Positions 62,101 to 64,000 of a stretch of DNA of 64,000 nucleotides are shown here, in pieces. A program made the position numbers and the translations under genes. The stretch is from Phoenix dactylifera (lineage: Eukaryota > Streptophyta > Magnoliopsida > Arecales > Arecaceae), in the NCBI RefSeq assembly GCF_009389715.1, contig NC_052399.1, positions 15,379,646 through 15,443,645 on the forward strand. The letters are read 5' to 3'. Each line of letters opens with the position of its first letter. The first letter of the stretch is position 1. The notes beneath the pieces are model-generated. The model was not told where the DNA came from. It searched no databases and was given only the letters and a program-made list of their open reading frames with translations.

Positions 62101-63788
62101 TCCTGGATGACTAGCATCCAAACAACCATGCAGTCAGTACCCTGAATCTTTTACTAAGGTTGCACAACTTGCTTCATAATCAATCCAGCATATTATTTCT
62201 CTACCTATTTTACAGGAAGTTAATCTGATCCTTTTTGAGAACTTTGATTCCTCATGCACTTACATTAATACCTGAAACCCACTACTGAACTTAGAATATG
62301 TTCCATTCTCCCAATGGGTAAGCCTATCCAAGCTTGAGTGCCCATAAGTGGTATTGGTGCTGAAATCATTGCATTGGAATTGGCTTACCAGCACAACTTA
62401 TAATCATTTAACCACTTCGATGAATGCTGTGATCAACTTGCCATAGAAAAGCAAGTTAGCAGGAAATGGAAAGAAATAAATAGTGTTTCTTTTAATTTTT
62501 CTTACAAACAAAGTTCTTGAGCAACAATTCATTAACAATCCATTGTTCCAGATAAGCCCTATCTTATCCAGCTACCCCTCTCTAGGAGAAGAGACCAATC
62601 TACTGGAACATAAAGAAGGAAATCAGTTTTGTCATAGTTCACTGACTGACTTCATCTCTGAGCAGTATTTATGGAAAAAAGATTGAAAGAAGCTATTAAG
62701 CTGACATCAAATATCCAGATGATTGACAACCCATAGCAACATGAAACAGCACTGACCCACAAATATATCCAGAAACATAACAAAAGATAGTACCGTGACC
62801 TTGACCCATAGGTATTGCAATCACAGACTTATACTTCATGGGACTCAACTCACCGAAGAGTCGAACAAGTAATCTAAACTTTTACCAGCAGCCACCGCCT
62901 CGGCATGGCTAGCTTCCGGGCCAACAATAAACGGGGACCATGCCTGCAAACGCAAACTCAGATCATCAGCAAATGATCGCTACAAGAAATCGAAAACACT
63001 GATCTTCAAAACAAAAAGAAAAAAGAAAAGAAAAGAAAAAACATAAAACATCTCAAAGAAACTCCTCGTACGACAATCTGGTTACTTTTCCTAAGGAAAA
63101 ATAGATAACAACGAAAGACGACAATTTGATACCTCTTTAACCACAACAAGCTCACCGGCTCTACCAGAAGTTGATTTGGGCTTATCTGAACACGTAAAAT
63201 AGACTCTTGGGTAACGCTATACAAAATAACGACAAAGATTTTAGCGTCATCACCTGAGCATCGTTGCAATCAAAAATAAAATTTAAAAAAAAAACAAGAA
63301 ACACCTGGTCTAACTCGTTTAGAAGCTGGTAGCTGACCATGGCCAGTTCCAAAGATTTGCTGTCTCTGAGAATCTGAAATATCGCATCAAACATTCTCCT
63401 TCTCGGAAGGGGAAAAACAGGAGGAAGAAAAACAAAAAGAAGCTGATAAAGATTCTTGACATAATAGAAACATGGGATTCCCCCCTAAAATCCAAGGGTT
63501 TTCAGTTAACAGGAGAGGGATGAGAAGGGGGACGAAGGAGATGATACCAAGAAGGAGCAAAAGGGGACTCGGAGGCAAGAGAAGCGAATCGGACGGCTTC
63601 CAAGAACGAGAGCCCTGAGAAGAAGGGGAAAGAAAGGTCACCAGGCAAGAAAAAAGAATGAGAGATGGAAAAGGAGGAGAGGGATTACGATCGTCGTGAA
63701 TATCGCGGGCCTCTTTGATGCCGGAGGAGTCGAGTATGGCCATGGTGTTCTCTTCGAAACCTCCGTTAGTTATTCTAGGGTTCTCCAT
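47159..63788 (-). CDS. SNI1: SNI1 (negative regulator of systemic acquired resistance; SMC5/6-associated), complete, 15 exons, 468 aa
   Basis: Exons in transcript order: 63788-63689, 63614-63548, 63398-63305, 63216-63133, 62943-62854, 60457-60385, 59541-59467, 59372-59323, 59148-58933, 58854-58784, 58691-58622, 56249-56184, 54339-54187, 50706-50582, 47231-47159. The 1407 nt read in frame through GT-AG introns. Family blocks match Arabidopsis SNI1 in order: NTMAILDSSGIKEARDIHDD, LSFLEAVRFASLASES, EAWSPF, FQYLVNVLEADFLPRQTLY, NFKTLVRDCMSIM, VPMLEIILDELTYNKDYISP, FSEPKWKLEIILQYFSKYTT, KEALFAAATILSHRS. The protein is all-helical and leucine-rich with no enzyme motif. SNI1 represses salicylate-responsive defence genes and acts with ASAP1 in the SMC5/6 complex to limit DNA damage (established in Arabidopsis). 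It is slightly longer than Arabidopsis SNI1 (432 aa). The exon 3 acceptor is unusual. A second in-frame ATG lies upstream at 63842; I prefer 63788. Confidence 0.93.
47232..50581 (-). other. SNI1 intron 14 (3.35 kb)
   Basis: Non-coding and AT-rich. I see no element ends or coding signal in it. Confidence 0.6.
50897..51055 (+). mobile_element. tRNA-derived SINE, about 159 bp, with 13-bp target-site duplication
   Basis: The head GAGGGCTTGCCCTAGTGGTC resembles a tRNA-type A box, and GGTCTTGGGTTTGATTCTTG resembles a B box about 35-40 bp downstream. The element ends in about 24 A residues (51029-51052). TACATGATTCTGC is present on both sides (50884-50896 and 51056-51068), a perfect 13-bp target duplication. 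These are the marks of a pol III SINE copied by a LINE machinery. It inserted in the sense opposite to SNI1. Confidence 0.85.
51181..51396. repeat. Tandem duplication, two units of about 109 bp
   Basis: GGTAAGCAATGGARTCATGC occurs at 51233 and 51341. The shared region runs from AATTAAGTTT (51184 and 51293) through ACCAAACTTT to a CATAAYATTAT block. Divergence is modest. Confidence 0.82.
53677..53696. repeat. (TA)n microsatellite
   Basis: About ten TA dinucleotides lie in SNI1 intron 13. Confidence 0.9.
54340..56183 (-). other. SNI1 intron 12 (1.8 kb)
   Basis: Non-coding, with a GTAC-rich repeat copy at about 55625-55815. No other feature was recognised. Confidence 0.65.
55625..55815. repeat. 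GTAC-rich dispersed repeat, copy e
   Basis: Dense words such as GGTATGGTACGGTACATC, CTAGTATGGGTAGTACACC and GGGCAGTACAGCTAGTATGG resemble copies b and c in the API5 intron 40 kb away. No terminal repeats were resolved. Confidence 0.55.
56250..58621 (-). other. SNI1 intron 11 (2.4 kb)
   Basis: Non-coding. It includes a TG/GT-rich patch near the 3' side of the preceding intron and T-rich tracts. I recognised no element. Confidence 0.55.
59542..60384 (-). other. SNI1 intron 6 (843 bp)
   Basis: This is a plain AT-rich intron. I see nothing in it. Confidence 0.65.
60458..62853 (-). other. SNI1 intron 5 (2.4 kb)
   Basis: Mostly AT-rich. The exception is a GC-rich patch at about 61236-61590, possibly organelle-derived, described separately. 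Confidence 0.65.
61236..61590 (-). other. GC-rich insert with a 108-codon ORF, possibly organelle-derived DNA
   Basis: The patch is about 50% GC in an intron of about 33% GC. On the - strand an ORF (61586-61260) reads LVSCYNRISVVDKAITGCSG, then GAIVYFVALARYSSFLFPGS, and then a Gly/Arg/Lys-rich stretch. The first half looks membrane-like. The composition and style recall plant mitochondrial intergenic ORFs, so a NUMT is my best guess. I cannot name a source gene, and old retroelement DNA is an alternative. Confidence 0.3.
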
Positions 63789-63897
63789 TGCAGTTTTCAA
63801 GGGGGAGCAAGTGGAGGTTTCGAACGAGAGCAAGAATATCAAGAAGCCATGGAAGAGGGATATTAACCCCGTAAGAAAGCATGAAGCAGCGGTGTAC

Positions 63898-63948
<51 letters not shown>

Positions 63949-64000
63949 GAGATATATATATAATAGATTTTTTTATACGAATATTTTTAAAAAAATTTAA
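63789..64000. other. SNI1 5' UTR/promoter start and (TA)n microsatellite
   Basis: This short stretch lies above the SNI1 ATG. A (TA)22-23 run at 63901-63945 sits about 115-160 bp upstream of the start codon and is followed by more AT-rich DNA to the window edge. The core promoter may lie within or beyond it. Confidence 0.6.

Noticed and set aside
1-64000. Bacterial-type systems (operons, CRISPR, phage, toxin-antitoxin)
   Set aside because: All genes are spliced plant genes. No prokaryotic gene clusters or arrays of spaced identical repeats are present.

Overview
The window is nuclear DNA from a flowering plant. The evidence is split genes with GT-AG introns of a few tens of bases to 4.6 kb, AT-rich introns full of small transposable-element relics, and six genes of known plant families. 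First exons are clearly GC-richer than later ones, as in monocots, and introns are very long. Both fit a non-grass monocot such as a palm, but the species cannot be proven from the sequence. There are no operons, CRISPR arrays or plasmid or phage features. Gene models were built by hand from splice signals, reading-frame continuity and recalled family conservation.

Layout, left to right: (1) 1-2714, + strand, the 3' half of an NTMC2T6-type C2-domain membrane-tethering protein. (2) 5464-23328, - strand, a complete 16-exon apoptosis inhibitor 5 (API5) gene of 551 codons. (3) 24804-32620, - strand, a complete 9-exon homogentisate 1,2-dioxygenase gene (462 aa). (4) 34629-38953, - strand, a complete 4-exon ATP11/ATPAF1-type mitochondrial F1-ATPase assembly factor (257 aa). 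(5) 39804-44607, + strand, a complete 8-exon D-aminoacyl-tRNA deacylase (164 aa). (6) 47159-63788, - strand, a complete 15-exon SNI1 gene (468 aa; negative regulator of systemic acquired resistance, an SMC5/6-associated protein). The ATP11 and deacylase genes are divergent across an 850-bp promoter region with Site II (TGGGCY) motifs. NTMC2T6/API5 and deacylase/SNI1 are convergent pairs.

The genes do not form one pathway. They cover membrane contact sites, mRNA/cell-death control, tyrosine breakdown, mitochondrial ATP synthase assembly, tRNA proofreading and genome stability/immunity. The gene order is informative: API5-ATP11 and deacylase-SNI1 are, as I recall, neighbouring pairs in Arabidopsis (At2g34040/At2g34050 and At4g18460/At4g18470). 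Here both pairs lie in one block, with homogentisate dioxygenase between API5 and ATP11.

Introns and spacers hold most of the unusual material: a nested pair of hAT-like elements with 8-bp target duplications, a Harbinger-like MITE, a tRNA-derived SINE with a 13-bp target duplication, a GC-rich solo LTR with a 5-bp target duplication, a fold-back repeat, at least five copies of a GTAC-rich repeat, six local tandem duplications, and a GC-rich patch that may be organelle-derived. I found no convincing new multi-gene system.
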